A stretch of DNA of 64,000 nt from an uncultured Clostridia bacterium (GCA_947632045.1 CANRNQ010000006.1:1-64000); one strand, 5' to 3'; shown: positions 26,607-37,714, numbered from the stretch's first letter. A program made the numbers and translations. The notes: generated from the sequence alone by a model not told the origin.

Positions 26607-27923
26607 ATGACAATAAACGTGATCGGAGCGGGACTCGCGGGCTGCGAGGCGGCTTGGCAGGCGGCAAAGAGAGGGACAAGGGTGAGGCTTTTTGAGATGA
26701 AGCCTAAAAAGAAAACTCCCGCCCACAAAAGCGACGCTCTCGCCGAGCTTGTGTGCTCAAATTCGTTAAAGGCATCAAGATTTTCGAGCGCGGCGGGAAT
26801 GCTCAAGCAGGAGATGAGAATGCTCGACTCTCTGCTCGTTTCATGCGCCGATAAATGCGCAGTCCCCGCCGGAGGGGCGCTTGCGGTGGACAGAGATATT
26901 TTTTCCTCAAGCGTTACCGAGAGAATAAAAAGCCACAAAAACATCGAGCTTATCTGCGAGGAGGTGACAGACCTCGATAAGCTCGAGGGTATAACCGTCG
27001 TCGCGACGGGGCCGCTCACGAGCGAGCCTCTGGCAGAGTGCATAAAGAAAATTTTCGGCGGCGCGCTCAGCTTTTTTGACGCGGCAGCTCCGATAGTGAC
27101 TGCGGAAAGCATAGATATGGACTGCGCCTTTACCGCCTCGAGATATGACCGGGGCGGCGAGGACGACTATATAAACTGCCCGATGAATAAAGAAGAATTT
27201 GAACGCTTCGAGCAGGAGCTTATAAACGCCGAAAGAGCGCCCCTGCACGATTTTGACGTTTCGGACCCCAAGGTGTACGAGGGCTGTATGCCGATAGAGA
27301 TAATGGCGCACAGGGGCAAGGACGCAATACGCTTCGGCCCCATGAAGCCCGTCGGGCTCAGAGATCCCAAAACAGGGCGCAGACCGTGGGCGGTGCTCCA
27401 GCTAAGGCGGGAAAACGCCGCCGGAACGCTTTATAACCTCGTCGGCTTTCAGACAAATTTGAAATTCGCTGAGCAAAGGCGGGTGTTCTCAATGATACCG
27501 GCGCTTAAAAACGCTGAGATAGTGCGCTATGGCGTTATGCACAGAAACACCTTTATAGACTCGCCGCGCATATTAAGCTCCGATTTCAGCGTCAGAGAAA
27601 ACGGCGGACTGTTTTTCGCCGGTCAGATGACGGGGGTGGAGGGATATATGGAATCCGCCTCCTCCGGACTTATCGCGGGAATAAACGCGGCGCGGCTCGC
27701 CGTGGGAGAGAATACCGTTACTCTCCCGAGGGAAACCATGATAGGCTCGCTCAGCCGCTACATCTCTGACGAAAGCGTTAAAAAATTCCAGCCGATGGGG
27801 GCTAATTTGGGCATCATGATGCCGCTTGAAGAGGCGGTGCGCGACAAAAAAATCAGAGCGGAAAAATATTCCGAGCGTTCATTTGCCGCACTTAGGAAAT
27901 TCATAAATGACAACGGTATATAA
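26607..27923 (+). CDS. trmFO: tRNA (uracil-5-)-methyltransferase, folate/FAD-dependent
   Basis: 438 residues. It makes ribothymidine 54 in the tRNA T-loop with methylene-tetrahydrofolate and FAD. It carries the FAD-binding VIGAGLAGCEAAWQAA at the N-terminus, the family signature CSNSLKA (catalytic Cys region), NCPMNKEEFERF, RFGPMKPVGL and GQMTGVEGYMESASSGL. It starts four bases after topA, so it is co-expressed. Confidence 0.97.
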   Translation: MTINVIGAGLAGCEAAWQAAKRGTRVRLFEMKPKKKTPAHKSDALAELVCSNSLKASRFSSAAGMLKQEMRMLDSLLVSCADKCAVPAGGALAVDRDIFSSSVTERIKSHKNIELICEEVTDLDKLEGITVVATGPLTSEPLAECIKKIFGGALSFFDAAAPIVTAESIDMDCAFTASRYDRGGEDDYINCPMNKEEFERFEQELINAERAPLHDFDVSDPKVYEGCMPIEIMAHRGKDAIRFGPMKPVGLRDPKTGRRPWAVLQLRRENAAGTLYNLVGFQTNLKFAEQRRVFSMIPALKNAEIVRYGVMHRNTFIDSPRILSSDFSVRENGGLFFAGQMTGVEGYMESASSGLIAGINAARLAVGENTVTLPRETMIGSLSRYISDESVKKFQPMGANLGIMMPLEEAVRDKKIRAEKYSERSFAALRKFINDNGI

Positions 27924-27937
27924 ATTCAGGTGATAAT

Positions 27938-28930
27938 ATGAAAATAATAATCGACGCCTTCGGCGGAGATAACGCGCCGCTTGAAATAATAAAGGGCGCG
28001 CGCCTTGCAAGGGACGAATATAAAATAGACATAGCGCTTACGGGTAAAAAAAGCGAGATAGAACGGGTAGCGGAGGAAAATAATATAGATATTTCCGATA
28101 TTGATATTGCCGACGCCCCCGGGATTATAACAATGGAGGACGACCCCGCCTCGGTCATAAAGACAAAGAGCGACTCGTCAATGGCGCTCGGCTTCAAAAT
28201 GCTATCGGAGGGCGGCGGCGACGCATTTATCTCCGCAGGAAACAGCGGAGCCCTCGTCGTGGGCGCGACTATGATAATAAAGCGCATCAAGGGCATAAAG
28301 CGGCCGGCGTTCGCTCCGGTACTTCCTACGCTCAAGGGCTGCACCATGCTGATAGACGGCGGGGCAAACGTCGAGTGCAGACCTGAAATGCTCTTGCAGT
28401 TCGGCATTATGGGCTCGATATATATGAACAGGGTTATGGGCATAAAAAGCCCGAGGGTCGGACTTGCAAACTGCGGAGCCGAGGAGCACAAGGGAACTCC
28501 GCTTTATCAGGAAACATATCAGCTTTTAAAATCCTCGGGGCTTAATTTTGTCGGCAACGTCGAGGGCAGAGGAGTGCCCGAGGGCGAAAGCGACGTTGTG
28601 GTAGCCGACGGCTTTACGGGGAATATAATACTTAAAATGTACGAGGGAGTCGCGGCCGCGCTAATGGGAAGAATAAAGGACGTTTTCACAAGCGGAATAA
28701 AAAACAAGCTCGCGGCGGCGCTGGTGCTTTCGGACATGAAGGCGATGAAAAAGGAGTTCGACTATAACGAATACGGCGGCTCGCCCCTGCTCGGCACGTC
28801 GAAGCCCGTCTTTAAGGCGCACGGCAGCTCTAAAGCGAGGACAATAAAGAGCGCGGTCGGGCTGACGGCGGAATTTGTAAAAAACAATGTTGTAAGCGAA
28901 ATAGAAAGCGAAATTTCCTTGCGCAGATAA
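27938..28930 (+). CDS. plsX: Phosphate acyltransferase PlsX
   Basis: 330 residues. It converts acyl-ACP to acyl-phosphate for phospholipid synthesis with PlsY. Recognisable by MKIIIDAFGGDNAPLEIIKGA, DDPASVIKTKSDSSM, ISAGNSGALVVGA, LPTLKG and VVADGFTGNIILK. AGGTGATA precedes the ATG. The acyl-carrier-protein gene that commonly follows plsX is absent here; rnc comes next. Confidence 0.96.
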   Translation: MKIIIDAFGGDNAPLEIIKGARLARDEYKIDIALTGKKSEIERVAEENNIDISDIDIADAPGIITMEDDPASVIKTKSDSSMALGFKMLSEGGGDAFISAGNSGALVVGATMIIKRIKGIKRPAFAPVLPTLKGCTMLIDGGANVECRPEMLLQFGIMGSIYMNRVMGIKSPRVGLANCGAEEHKGTPLYQETYQLLKSSGLNFVGNVEGRGVPEGESDVVVADGFTGNIILKMYEGVAAALMGRIKDVFTSGIKNKLAAALVLSDMKAMKKEFDYNEYGGSPLLGTSKPVFKAHGSSKARTIKSAVGLTAEFVKNNVVSEIESEISLRR

Positions 28931-29006
28931 TGCCTTGGCGGAAATTTAAGCCGACTGCAAAAACGATATTGATTTATGAAATTTATATAAACCTAAGGTG
29001 ATAATG

Positions 29007-29681
29007 ATGGAAGATTTTTGCAAGGTACTGGGATATGATTTCAAAAACATTAACTATCTGAAAATCGCGCTCACCCATTCGTCCTATGCAAACGAAAGAA
29101 GGGGCGAGATAGTCTGCAACGAAAGGCAGGAATTTCTCGGAGATTCCGTGCTGAGCATCGTCGTGTCAGATTATATATTCAAGCACTGCCCCGAGCTTCC
29201 CGAGGGCGAGCTTACAAAGCTGAGAGCTTCGCTCGTGTGCGAGAAGACTCTTGCGGAGTACGCAAGGTCGATAGACCTCGGCAAGCACCTGCTTCTCAGC
29301 CACGGCGAGAGCAAAAACGGCGGCAGGACGCGCTCGTCGATACTTGCCGACGCGTTCGAGTCCGTAATAGCGGCGATATATCTCGACGGCGGCATTGAAA
29401 ACGCACGGAAATTTATCCTCCGCTTTGTTGTCAAGGATATTAAAAATCACAAGGCAAAGACGTTCAGCGACTACAAGACCAAGCTCCAGGAGATAGTGCA
29501 GAAAAATCCGGAGGAGAGAATCTCATACGTCCTGACCGGCGAGTCAGGCCCCGACCACGACAAGCACTTCACCGTCGAGGTGCATCTTAACAGCAACGTA
29601 GTCGGAAAGGGCGGCGGCAGAAGCAAAAAAGAGGCGGAGCAGCAGGCGGCGCGCGAGGCATTGGAGCTGATGGGATATTGA
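29007..29681 (+). CDS. rnc: Ribonuclease III
   Basis: 224 residues from ATG 29007; ATG 29004 and GTG 28998 are in frame, but AAGGTG at 28994-28999 is best spaced for 29007. The endonuclease domain has NERQEFLGDSVLS and the metal-binding DAFESVIAAIYLDGG. The C-terminal double-stranded RNA-binding domain ends with GGGRSKKEAEQQAAREALE. It processes rRNA precursors and structured mRNAs. Placed between plsX and smc as in many Firmicutes. Confidence 0.97.
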   Translation: MEDFCKVLGYDFKNINYLKIALTHSSYANERRGEIVCNERQEFLGDSVLSIVVSDYIFKHCPELPEGELTKLRASLVCEKTLAEYARSIDLGKHLLLSHGESKNGGRTRSSILADAFESVIAAIYLDGGIENARKFILRFVVKDIKNHKAKTFSDYKTKLQEIVQKNPEERISYVLTGESGPDHDKHFTVEVHLNSNVVGKGGGRSKKEAEQQAAREALELMGY

Positions 29682-30682
29682 AGCGTTCTAACGTCGCGCT
29701 GTTCGTTCCGCACAACGGCTGCCCGAAGCAGTGCAGCTTTTGCAATCAAAAGGAGATAACCGGCTGCACCGAGAGGGTAACTCAGAGTGACGTTGAGGCG
29801 GCGGCTGAAACCGCGCTGAAATCAGGATACGATATGGCGCAAAGCGAAATAGCCTTTTTCGGAGGCAGCTTTACCGGAATAGAGCCGGAATATATGAAAT
29901 CCCTGCTTGAAGCCGCATACAGCTATGTGTCAAAGGGGCTTTTCAAGGGGATAAGAATATCCACAAGACCGGATTATATCTCTCAGGATATATTAAATAC
30001 GCTCAAAGCCTATGGGGTCACCTCGATAGAGCTCGGCGCACAGAGCATGGACGACGGCGTGCTAAAGCTTAACTTGCGCGGTCACAGTGCGGACGACGTT
30101 GTAAAATCGTCCGAGCTGATAAAGAAAAACGGCTTCTCCCTCGGCCTCCAGATGATGACGGGGCTGTACGGAAGCGACGACGAAAAGGATATTTTCACGG
30201 CGCGCAGGCTTATAGAGCTAAAGCCCGACACGATCCGCATATATCCCACAATAGCGCTCAAAAACACAAGGCTCGGCGAGCTTTGCCTGTCGGGGGAGTA
30301 TAAGCCGCAGACACTAAAGCAGGCGGTCGAGCTTTGCTCAAGGCTCATAGTTATGTTTAATTCGGCGGGGATAAAAATAATCCGTTTGGGACTTCACGAC
30401 AGCGAATCGCTGAGAGCCGATTACATATCGGGGCCTTATCACCCCGCGTTCAGAGAGCTTTGCGAAAGCAGGATATTTTTAAATAAAATCATCGCCTCAA
30501 TAGACGACCTTGATTGCGGCGCGAAAAAATATACGGTTCATGTCAGCCCGCGAAATATATCAAAGGCGGTCGGACAAAAGAGAAAAAATATTGAGGAAAT
30601 GAGATTTAGGGGAATCGAGATAAAAATAATTCCCGACGACAGGCTTGAAAACGACGAGCTAAGGATAACTCCGGTCGTATAA
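29678..30682 (+). CDS. Radical SAM protein, Elp3-like without acetyltransferase domain
   Basis: 334 residues; its TTG start overlaps the rnc stop (TTGA). The iron-sulfur motif is CPKQCSFC (CxxxCxxC) near residue 15, and FFGGSFTGI follows as the GGE-type SAM-contact motif. The barrel continues with ISTRPDYIS, ELGAQSMDDGVL and MTGLYGSDDEKD, close to Elp3 and oxygen-independent coproporphyrinogen-oxidase-like proteins. No GNAT domain follows. Commonly found between rnc and smc in Clostridia; the substrate is unknown to me. Confidence 0.85.
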   Translation: MKRSNVALFVPHNGCPKQCSFCNQKEITGCTERVTQSDVEAAAETALKSGYDMAQSEIAFFGGSFTGIEPEYMKSLLEAAYSYVSKGLFKGIRISTRPDYISQDILNTLKAYGVTSIELGAQSMDDGVLKLNLRGHSADDVVKSSELIKKNGFSLGLQMMTGLYGSDDEKDIFTARRLIELKPDTIRIYPTIALKNTRLGELCLSGEYKPQTLKQAVELCSRLIVMFNSAGIKIIRLGLHDSESLRADYISGPYHPAFRELCESRIFLNKIIASIDDLDCGAKKYTVHVSPRNISKAVGQKRKNIEEMRFRGIEIKIIPDDRLENDELRITPVV

Positions 30683-30705
30683 AATAATTTTACAGGGGTG
30701 GAACA

Positions 30706-33700
30706 GTGCTACTCAAATCACTTGAAATACAGGGCTTTAAAACCTTTCCCGATAAAACCAAGCTCAGCTTTGACAAGGGCATAACCGCCGTGGTCGGCCC
30801 AAACGGAAGCGGCAAGAGCAACATAAGCGACGCGATAAGATGGGTGCTCGGCGAGCAGTCGCCAAAGTCGCTGAGATGCTCAAAGATGGAGGACGTAGTT
30901 TTCAACGGAACCGACGGCAGAAAAAGGCAGGGCTACGCCGAGGTGACGCTTACAATAGACAACAAAGACAGAGCGCTTGAGTTTGACGGTGATGAAATAG
31001 CCGTTACAAGGCGATATTACAGAAGCGGCGACAGCGAATATCTCATCAACCGCGCAGCGGTCAGATTAAAGGATATTCACGAGCTGTTTATGGATACGGG
31101 CCTTGGACGCGACGGTTATTCCATGATCGGACAAGGCAAGATAGACAGCATAGTAGCCTCAAAAAGCGAGGACAGGCGCGAGATATTCGAGGAGGCGGCG
31201 GGCATATCGCGCTATCGCTACCGCAAGAGCGAGGCGGAGCGCAAGCTTAAAAACGCAGAGGAAAACCTTTTGCGCCTGCGAGATATAGTGTCGGAGCTTG
31301 AGGAGAGAGTGGAGCCGCTGAGAAAGCAGTCGGAAAAGGCGATGGCGTTTTTGGAATATTCTCAGGAGAAAAAGGATATCGAGATAGCCCTGTGGCTCGA
31401 TACGCTGGAAAAATCGGCGGACGTTCTGCGCGAGCACGAGGAAAAAATAGAGATAGCCAGAAGTCAAAACGAGGCGGCCTCGGACGAGCTTGACGCTATA
31501 TCGAAAAAGACCGAGGATTATTACTTAAAGGGCGGAGAGCTTGCCGGCAAAATCGACGGAATAAGAGCCGAAATATCAGAGCTTGAAGAAAAAACGGCGG
31601 AAAAGCGCTCCTTTATTTCCGTAGCGGAAAATAATATTTTTCACAACGAGGAAAACATAGAGAGAATAAACGGCGAAATAGAACAGCTCGCCTCGTCTTA
31701 TCTTAACCTCGAAAAAGACGTTGAAAATAAAAGAACGCGCATAGAGGAAAAAAAGACCGAGATAGAGAGCCTGCGCGCTGAGCACGACGAGCTGTCTGAT
31801 AAGCTCAACGAGATAAATCTTGTTTCGGGCGAAAACTCACAGCTCATTCAGCAGCTCAACCTCTCGCTGAATAAGCTCGCTTCTCAGGTCGCCGACATAA
31901 GGGTCAGGCAGATGAGGTGCGAATCGAGTGTCGAGGACAACGAAAGCAGGATAAACGCTCTGAACGGCGAGATAGACGAGCTTAACGAAAGCGTAAAGAG
32001 CCTTACGGAGCTGCTTGCGGATTACGAGAGCAAAAAAGCCTCCTGCGCGGAAAAACTTATTTCACTCAATAACTCCTGCGACGGGTACAGAATGAGAATA
32101 GACGGCAAGCGTAAAAAGGCCGAAAACCAAAAGGCGCTTGCGGACAAGCTGATGCTTGATACTCGCGAAAACAGGCGAAGGATAAAGCTGCTGGAGGATT
32201 TGGAGAGAAACCTTGAAGGCCTCAGCCACAGCGTAAAGATAGTGATGAAGGAAAGTGAGCGCGGCATACTCACGGGCATACACGGCCCCGTTTCGAGGGT
32301 CATTCATGTTCCGCAGGAGTACACAGTCGCAATAGAAACGGCTCTCGGAGCCGCCATGCAGAACGTGGTGACGGGAACGGAAAACGACGCTAAGGCGGCG
32401 ATAAACCTTTTGAAAAAGCGCGACGGCGGCCGCTGTACCTTTTTGCCGATAAACACAATAAAGGGCAGAGAGCTTAATGAAAGCGGCATAGAAAACCACG
32501 ACGGCTTCATAGGCGTAGCGGGAGCCTTATGCGACTGCAAGTCCGAGTATAAAAACATTCTCTCCTCGCTGCTCGGCAGGATAGTCGTCGCGCAGGATCT
32601 GAACTGCGCTGTAAAAATCGCAAAGGCGTATTCTTACAGGTTTAAAATCGTCACCCTTGACGGGCAGGTGGTAAACGCCGGCGGCTCGCTCACGGGCGGC
32701 TCGCTCGCGAGAAAGTCCGGACTTTTGAGCCGCGTAAGCGAAATAGAAAATCTGAAAAAGCTCGATGCAGAGCTGAGCAAAAAGCAAAGCGACGCGAGCG
32801 GCGAATATGACGCGCTCATCTCGGAGCTTCAAAAGGAAGAAGCGGAAATGCAGAATCTCCGAGCTGAAACGGTTCGATTAAAGGAGCAGCAAATCAGAGC
32901 GGAGGCGGAGGGAGCCGCCTGCAAAAACGAGCTTGAAAGCGAAAAAAACGCGCTGAGCGAGCGTATGAACGAGCGCGACCGCCGCACAGTCGACGCAGAC
33001 AGATTAAAGCGGGAGTTAAGCGAGGCCTCAGCGGAGCTTGAGAGGGTGAACGCGGAAAAGAGCGAGCTTGAGGAAAGGTCGAGGCAGGTTGCGGGAACGA
33101 GCGAGAAATACTCGGCGCAGAGGGAGGAAATCTCTCATCAGCTTCAGGAGCTGGGACTGCGCCGCGTGTCCATAGATAAGGACATAGAGGCGTTAAACGC
33201 CGAAATAGCCCTCGCAAAAAGCACGGGAACGACCCAGGACGCGAGAAAGAAAAGCCTTATCGCCGAAACCGAAATGCTCGCGGAGAAAAACGCCTCCATA
33301 AGGCGGCAGATAGACGAGCTTAACCGAGCGATAGACGAGCTTGCCGAAAATATCAGCTCAAAGCAGGAGAGCATAAAGGATATAACGAATCAGCGAATGG
33401 AGCTTGAGCGGGCGAGCGCGGAGCTGCGCAAAACGGAAAAGGATAAGATAAACGAAAGAGAGCTTTCGGGCAGAGAGCTTGCAAGACTCGAGGAGCGAAA
33501 GGCAAATCTTCAAAAGCAGTACGACGATATAATCGCAAAGCTTTGGGAGGAGTATGAGCTCACCCGACGTGAAGCGGAGCAGACTGTCGCGCCTCTAAAG
33601 GACGTTCCGGCGGCAAAAAAACGCCTGAACGAATTAAAAAGCAGGATAAAAAATCTCGGCTCTGTAAACGTAGGGGCTATCGAGGAGTATAAGGAGGTAT

Positions 33701-34275
33701 CCGAGCGCTACGAGTTTTTAAGCGCGCAGGTATCGGACGTCGAGCGGTCGCGAAGCGAGATAATCCGCCTTATAAACGAGCTTACAAAGCAGATGCAGGA
33801 GCTGTTCATAGAGAGATTTGACAAAATAAACAGCAATTTCAAGTCTACGTTTAAGGAACTTTTCGGCGGCGGCGACGCGTCGCTCGAGCTTTCTGACCCA
33901 AACGATATTCTGCAAAGCGGAATAGAGATAAACGTACACCCCCCGGGAAAAATAGTGGTTCACCTTGAGGCGCTGTCCGGCGGTGAAAAAGCTCTTGTTG
34001 CAATCGCGCTGTATTTTGCTATAATGAAAGTAAGCCCAGCGCCGTTTTGCGTGATGGACGAGATAGAGGCGGCGCTCGACGACGTAAACGTATATCGCTT
34101 CGCCACGTATCTTAGAAATATGAACGACAGAACGCAGTTTATTCTGATTACTCACAGGCGCGGCACAATGGAAGAGGCTGACGTGCTGTACGGCGTAACA
34201 ATGCAGGACAAGGGCATCTCAAAGCTATTGGAAATGCACTCCACCGATATAGCCAACGCGCCGGGAGTAAAATAA
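30706..34275 (+). CDS. smc: Chromosome segregation ATPase SMC
   Basis: 1189 residues, full length. Condensin ATPase that compacts and separates chromosomes with ScpA/ScpB. N-terminal Walker [21 protein letters not shown]. Two long coiled coils (about 170-490 and 680-1020) flank a hinge around 510-670 with [12 protein letters not shown] and [14 protein letters not shown]. At the C-terminus are the signature [16 protein letters not shown] and Walker [15 protein letters not shown]. Starts at GTG 30706. Confidence 0.98.
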   Translation: MLLKSLEIQGFKTFPDKTKLSFDKGITAVVGPNGSGKSNISDAIRWVLGEQSPKSLRCSKMEDVVFNGTDGRKRQGYAEVTLTIDNKDRALEFDGDEIAVTRRYYRSGDSEYLINRAAVRLKDIHELFMDTGLGRDGYSMIGQGKIDSIVASKSEDRREIFEEAAGISRYRYRKSEAERKLKNAEENLLRLRDIVSELEERVEPLRKQSEKAMAFLEYSQEKKDIEIALWLDTLEKSADVLREHEEKIEIARSQNEAASDELDAISKKTEDYYLKGGELAGKIDGIRAEISELEEKTAEKRSFISVAENNIFHNEENIERINGEIEQLASSYLNLEKDVENKRTRIEEKKTEIESLRAEHDELSDKLNEINLVSGENSQLIQQLNLSLNKLASQVADIRVRQMRCESSVEDNESRINALNGEIDELNESVKSLTELLADYESKKASCAEKLISLNNSCDGYRMRIDGKRKKAENQKALADKLMLDTRENRRRIKLLEDLERNLEGLSHSVKIVMKESERGILTGIHGPVSRVIHVPQEYTVAIETALGAAMQNVVTGTENDAKAAINLLKKRDGGRCTFLPINTIKGRELNESGIENHDGFIGVAGALCDCKSEYKNILSSLLGRIVVAQDLNCAVKIAKAYSYRFKIVTLDGQVVNAGGSLTGGSLARKSGLLSRVSEIENLKKLDAELSKKQSDASGEYDALISELQKEEAEMQNLRAETVRLKEQQIRAEAEGAACKNELESEKNALSERMNERDRRTVDADRLKRELSEASAELERVNAEKSELEERSRQVAGTSEKYSAQREEISHQLQELGLRRVSIDKDIEALNAEIALAKSTGTTQDARKKSLIAETEMLAEKNASIRRQIDELNRAIDELAENISSKQESIKDITNQRMELERASAELRKTEKDKINERELSGRELARLEERKANLQKQYDDIIAKLWEEYELTRREAEQTVAPLKDVPAAKKRLNELKSRIKNLGSVNVGAIEEYKEVSERYEFLSAQVSDVERSRSEIIRLINELTKQMQELFIERFDKINSNFKSTFKELFGGGDASLELSDPNDILQSGIEINVHPPGKIVVHLEALSGGEKALVAIALYFAIMKVSPAPFCVMDEIEAALDDVNVYRFATYLRNMNDRTQFILITHRRGTMEEADVLYGVTMQDKGISKLLEMHSTDIANAPGVK

Positions 34276-34292
34276 GAAAAGGATTGATGTAA

Positions 34293-35213
34293 ATGGGATT
34301 TTTCAGTAAAATAAAAGAAGGACTTAAAAAAACAAGAAACGCCGTTGTCGGGCAGATAGACTCTATGCTCAAATCCTTCACGAAGATAGACGAGGAGCTT
34401 TTTGAAGAGCTTGAGGAGCTGCTCATAATGGGCGACGTAGGCGTAAACACAGCCACAAAGATAACGGACGAGCTGCGCCGCAAGGTGAAAAAGCAGGGAA
34501 TCAAGGACCCAAACGAAATACACAGGCTGCTTGAGGAAACAGTAGCGGAGATGCTCAGGGGCGGCGAGGAGCTCTGTATCAATACAAGACCGTCCGTCAT
34601 ACTTGTAATAGGAGTAAACGGAGTCGGCAAGACGACCACCATAGGGAAGCTCGCGAATAATCTCAGATTGGACGGCAAGAAAGTTATACTCGCGGCCGCC
34701 GATACCTTCCGCGCCGCAGCGATAGACCAGCTTGAAATATGGGCGCAGCGCGCCTGCTGCGACATTGTAAAGCAAAACGAGGGCTCTGACCCTGCGGCGG
34801 TTGTGTTCGACGCTATTTCGGCCGCAAAGGCGAGAGGCGCTGACGTTATAATCTGCGACACGGCGGGCAGACTTCACAATAAAAAACATCTTATGGACGA
34901 GCTTTCAAAAATAAGCAGGATAATAGATAGAGAGCTTCCCGACGCGGACAAGGAATATCTTCTTGTTTTGGACGCAACAACGGGACAAAACGCCGTAAAT
35001 CAGGCGAAGGAATTTAAAAACGCCGCCGGAATAACGGGAATCGTGCTTACGAAGCTCGACGGCACTGCAAAGGGAGGAGTAGTTTTGTCTATCAAGGAGG
35101 AGCTCGATGTTCCGGTAAAATACATCGGCGTAGGAGAGCAGATAGACGATTTACAGCCGTTTAACAGCGACGATTTTGCAAGGGCTCTCTTTGCAAGGGA
35201 CGATAGGGAGTAA
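34293..35213 (+). CDS. ftsY: Signal recognition particle receptor FtsY
   Basis: 306 residues. SRP-type GTPase: helical N domain, then G domain with [42 protein letters not shown] and [10 protein letters not shown]. The acidic A domain of E. coli FtsY is absent, as usual in Firmicutes; an amphipathic [18 protein letters not shown] start probably contacts the membrane. It docks ribosome-SRP complexes at the translocon. Confidence 0.97.
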   Translation: MGFFSKIKEGLKKTRNAVVGQIDSMLKSFTKIDEELFEELEELLIMGDVGVNTATKITDELRRKVKKQGIKDPNEIHRLLEETVAEMLRGGEELCINTRPSVILVIGVNGVGKTTTIGKLANNLRLDGKKVILAAADTFRAAAIDQLEIWAQRACCDIVKQNEGSDPAAVVFDAISAAKARGADVIICDTAGRLHNKKHLMDELSKISRIIDRELPDADKEYLLVLDATTGQNAVNQAKEFKNAAGITGIVLTKLDGTAKGGVVLSIKEELDVPVKYIGVGEQIDDLQPFNSDDFARALFARDDRE

Positions 35214-35215
35214 TT

Positions 35216-35815
35216 ATGAAGAGCTTTATAATAGCGTCGAATAACGCGCACAAGGCGCAGGAGCTTAATAGAATACTCAATCCGCTCGGAATAAAGGCTC
35301 TGACAGCAAGGCAGGCAGGGGTGGAGCTTGGCGACGTTGAGGAAACGGGAGAAACCTTTGCCGAAAATGCAAGACTTAAGGCGAGGGCGGCGTTTGAGCT
35401 TACGGGTATGCCCGTTGTCGCGGATGATTCGGGGCTTATGACCGACGCGCTCGGCGGCGCGCCCGGAGTTTATACGGCTCGCTTCGCCGGCGAAAACGCG
35501 AGCGACAGCGAAAACATAAATAAGCTTCTTGACGAGATGAAGGACGTACCGGAAAATAAGAGAGGCGCGCGCTTTGCTTCGGCAATATGCTGCATACTCG
35601 AAAACGGCGAGATGATAGAGGCGAGCGGCTTCTGCGAGGGGAAAATAGCTTTTGAGCCCAAGGGCAGCGGCGGCTTCGGATACGACCCGGTGTTTTTGGT
35701 AGATGGAGGAAGGAGCTTTGCTGAGCTGAGCGATTCCGAAAAGGACAAAATAAGTCACCGCGGCCGCGCCCTGCGAAGTCTGAAGGCGGAGCTTGAAAAA
35801 AAGCTTAAAGAATAA
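35216..35815 (+). CDS. rdgB: XTP/dITP (non-canonical purine NTP) pyrophosphatase
   Basis: 199 residues. It hydrolyses dITP/XTP to keep deaminated purines out of nucleic acids. Family blocks: IIASNNAHKAQEL at the N-terminus, TFAENARLKARA, VVADDSGLMTDALGG, FEPKGSGGFGYDPVF and SHRGRAL. Two bases after ftsY, so translationally linked. Confidence 0.96.
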   Translation: MKSFIIASNNAHKAQELNRILNPLGIKALTARQAGVELGDVEETGETFAENARLKARAAFELTGMPVVADDSGLMTDALGGAPGVYTARFAGENASDSENINKLLDEMKDVPENKRGARFASAICCILENGEMIEASGFCEGKIAFEPKGSGGFGYDPVFLVDGGRSFAELSDSEKDKISHRGRALRSLKAELEKKLKE

Positions 35816-35836
35816 AAACCGAAATGGGGATATTTA

Positions 35837-36142
35837 ATGTTGACAAGTAAACAGAGGGCGTACCTGCGCTCTCTTGCAAACGGATACGATACCATACTTA
35901 TGGTCGGCAAGGGCGGCATGAACGAGCAGATAATAAAGCAGGCCGCCGACGCGATAAAGAAAAGAGAGCTGATAAAGGGCAAGGTGCTTGAAAGCGCCGG
36001 AGCCTCTCCGAGGGAAATATCCGAGGAGATCGCCCGCGAGATAAAGGCTGAGGTAGTCCAGGTCATCGGCACGAAATTTGTGCTTTACAAGCGCAACGAG
36101 AAGGAGCCAAAAATAGAGCTTCCCAAGGCGGGCAAAAAATAA
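35837..36142 (+). CDS. CRM-domain RNA-binding protein (YhbY family)
   Basis: 101 residues forming a single CRM fold. MLTSKQRAYLRSLANGYDTILMVGKGGMNEQIIKQ contains the typical GKGG loop, and a C-terminal IGTKFVLYKRN strand follows. YhbY proteins associate with pre-50S ribosomes. Next to nadD, a standard Firmicute pair. Confidence 0.92.
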   Translation: MLTSKQRAYLRSLANGYDTILMVGKGGMNEQIIKQAADAIKKRELIKGKVLESAGASPREISEEIAREIKAEVVQVIGTKFVLYKRNEKEPKIELPKAGKK

Positions 36143-36143
36143 T

Positions 36144-36740
36144 ATGAAAATCGCAATGTTTGGCGGCAGCTTCAATCCGCCGCATATCGGACATTTTCAA
36201 ATCGCCGAAAAATTTATAAGGCGGCTGTCGCTCGACAGGCTTTTGCTCGTGCCGGCGTTTATACCGCCGCACAAGCTCGGCGCTGATATGGCCTCAGCCG
36301 AGCACAGGCTTAATATGTGCGGCTTTTATGAAAAATACAACGAAAAAATCACCGCAAGCGATATTGAAATAAAGCGCGGCGGAAGGAGCTATACTGTCGA
36401 TACTCTTAAAGAAATCGGGGAGATTTATCCCGATAGCGAGCTTTATCTGATAGTCGGAGCGGATATGTATATGTCGCTTCAAAGCTGGTACAAAACAGAG
36501 GATATATGCTCAATGGCAAAAATATGCACGGCGTCAAGAAATGACGACGATGTTTATGAGCTTGAAAATCACAGCAGCTTTTTAAAAAGATTCGGCTGCG
36601 ACAGCGTGATACTCACGGATAGGGTTATGACCGTATCCTCGACCGAGGTAAGAAAAGCCGTGAAGGACGGTGCTTCTATAGGCGGCCTCGTGCTGCCGGA
36701 GGTGTATGATTATATCCGCGCCCACGGTCTTTACATTTGA
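36144..36740 (+). CDS. nadD: Nicotinate-nucleotide adenylyltransferase
   Basis: 198 residues. It adenylates nicotinate mononucleotide in NAD synthesis. Nucleotidyltransferase signatures GGSFNPPHIGH near the N-terminus and SSTEVRKAV near the C-terminus; VPAFIPPHK and IVGADMYMSLQSWYK in between. Separated from the CRM gene by one base. Confidence 0.96.
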   Translation: MKIAMFGGSFNPPHIGHFQIAEKFIRRLSLDRLLLVPAFIPPHKLGADMASAEHRLNMCGFYEKYNEKITASDIEIKRGGRSYTVDTLKEIGEIYPDSELYLIVGADMYMSLQSWYKTEDICSMAKICTASRNDDDVYELENHSSFLKRFGCDSVILTDRVMTVSSTEVRKAVKDGASIGGLVLPEVYDYIRAHGLYI

Positions 36741-36774
36741 TAAAATTTAAAAGCTGTTTCAGGGAGGTATGAGT

Positions 36775-37344
36775 ATGACCTATAAGGAATGTAAAAGGAT
36801 AGTCAAATCGAGAATGGGCGATAAGCGATTCACCCACAGCGAAAACGTCGCCAAGGAGGCTGAGAAGCTGGCGGAGCTTTACGGTGCGGACGAGCAGAAG
36901 GCGAAGCTCGCCGGAATTTTGCACGACGTGACAAAGGAAACTCCGAACGAGGAGCAGTTGCAAATAATGGAACGAGATGGTATAATACTTTCCAAAATGC
37001 AGCTGTCGTCGCCGAAGCTCTGGCATTCAATTTCCGGCGCGGCATTTATCCATGCTGAATTAGGGATAGACGACGAGGACATACTAAATGCCGTGCGCTA
37101 TCATACTTCGGGCAGAGCCGGTATGAGCCTGCTTGAAAAGATAATTTTCGTCGCAGATTTTACAAGCGAAGAGCGCGACTACGACGGAGTTGAAACGATG
37201 AGAAAAAAATCAAGAAGGAGCTTAGAGGAGGCAATGCAATTTGGGCTTTCGTTCACGCTTTCCGACCTTATAAAGCGAGAGCGCACGATAGAGCCGAACG
37301 CAGTTGCCTGCTATAACGATATAATTTTAAACTACAAGTTTTGA
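36775..37344 (+). CDS. yqeK: YqeK-family HD-domain hydrolase
   Basis: About 189 residues from ATG 36775; AGGGAGG at 36761-36767 is too close to the ATG at 36769. HD metal ligands: FTHSENVAKEA, AGILHDVTKETP (HD pair), WHSISGAAFIHAELG and AVRYHTSGRAGMSLLEKIIFVADF. YqeK enzymes hydrolyse Ap4A and related dinucleotides symmetrically. Placed between nadD and rsfS, the conserved order. Confidence 0.92.
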   Translation: MTYKECKRIVKSRMGDKRFTHSENVAKEAEKLAELYGADEQKAKLAGILHDVTKETPNEEQLQIMERDGIILSKMQLSSPKLWHSISGAAFIHAELGIDDEDILNAVRYHTSGRAGMSLLEKIIFVADFTSEERDYDGVETMRKKSRRSLEEAMQFGLSFTLSDLIKRERTIEPNAVACYNDIILNYKF

Positions 37345-37354
37345 GGTGAATAGT

Positions 37355-37714
37355 TTGACGTCATTGGAAACTGCAAAAATTGCCGCAAAGGCTCTTGACG
37401 GCAAAAAGGGGCAGAATATAAGGGTTCTGAAAATAGACGCTGTTTCGACGCTTGCCGATTATATGGTGATAGCGGCGGGCACTAACAGCACGCAGATCAA
37501 GGCTATGTCCGAGGAGGTCGAGTACAGGCTTGACGAGGCTGGAGTCAGTGTGAGCCACATCGAGGGGCACCGCAACGACAGCTGGATACTGCTTGACTAT
37601 GTGGACGTGATAGTTCACATTTTCTCGGAGGAGGCGCGGGAGTTTTACGACCTTGAGCGCCTTTGGCAGGACGGAGCAGAGGTAGATATAAGCGACGTTT
37701 TGGAAGAAAATTGA
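37355..37714 (+). CDS. rsfS: Ribosome silencing factor RsfS
   Basis: 119 residues from TTG 37355, with GAGGTG six bases upstream; a GTG at 37346 is part of that site. Family core: ALDGKKGQNIRVLKIDAVSTLADYMVIAAGTNSTQIKAM and HIEGHRNDSWILLDYVDVIVHIFSEEAREFYDLERLW. It binds L14 and blocks subunit joining in starvation. Confidence 0.95.
   Translation: MTSLETAKIAAKALDGKKGQNIRVLKIDAVSTLADYMVIAAGTNSTQIKAMSEEVEYRLDEAGVSVSHIEGHRNDSWILLDYVDVIVHIFSEEAREFYDLERLWQDGAEVDISDVLEEN

Noticed and set aside
25706-27112. 468-codon minus-strand frame over topA and trmFO
   Set aside because: Both plus-strand genes are unmistakable and full length; the antisense frame is an artefact of codon bias.
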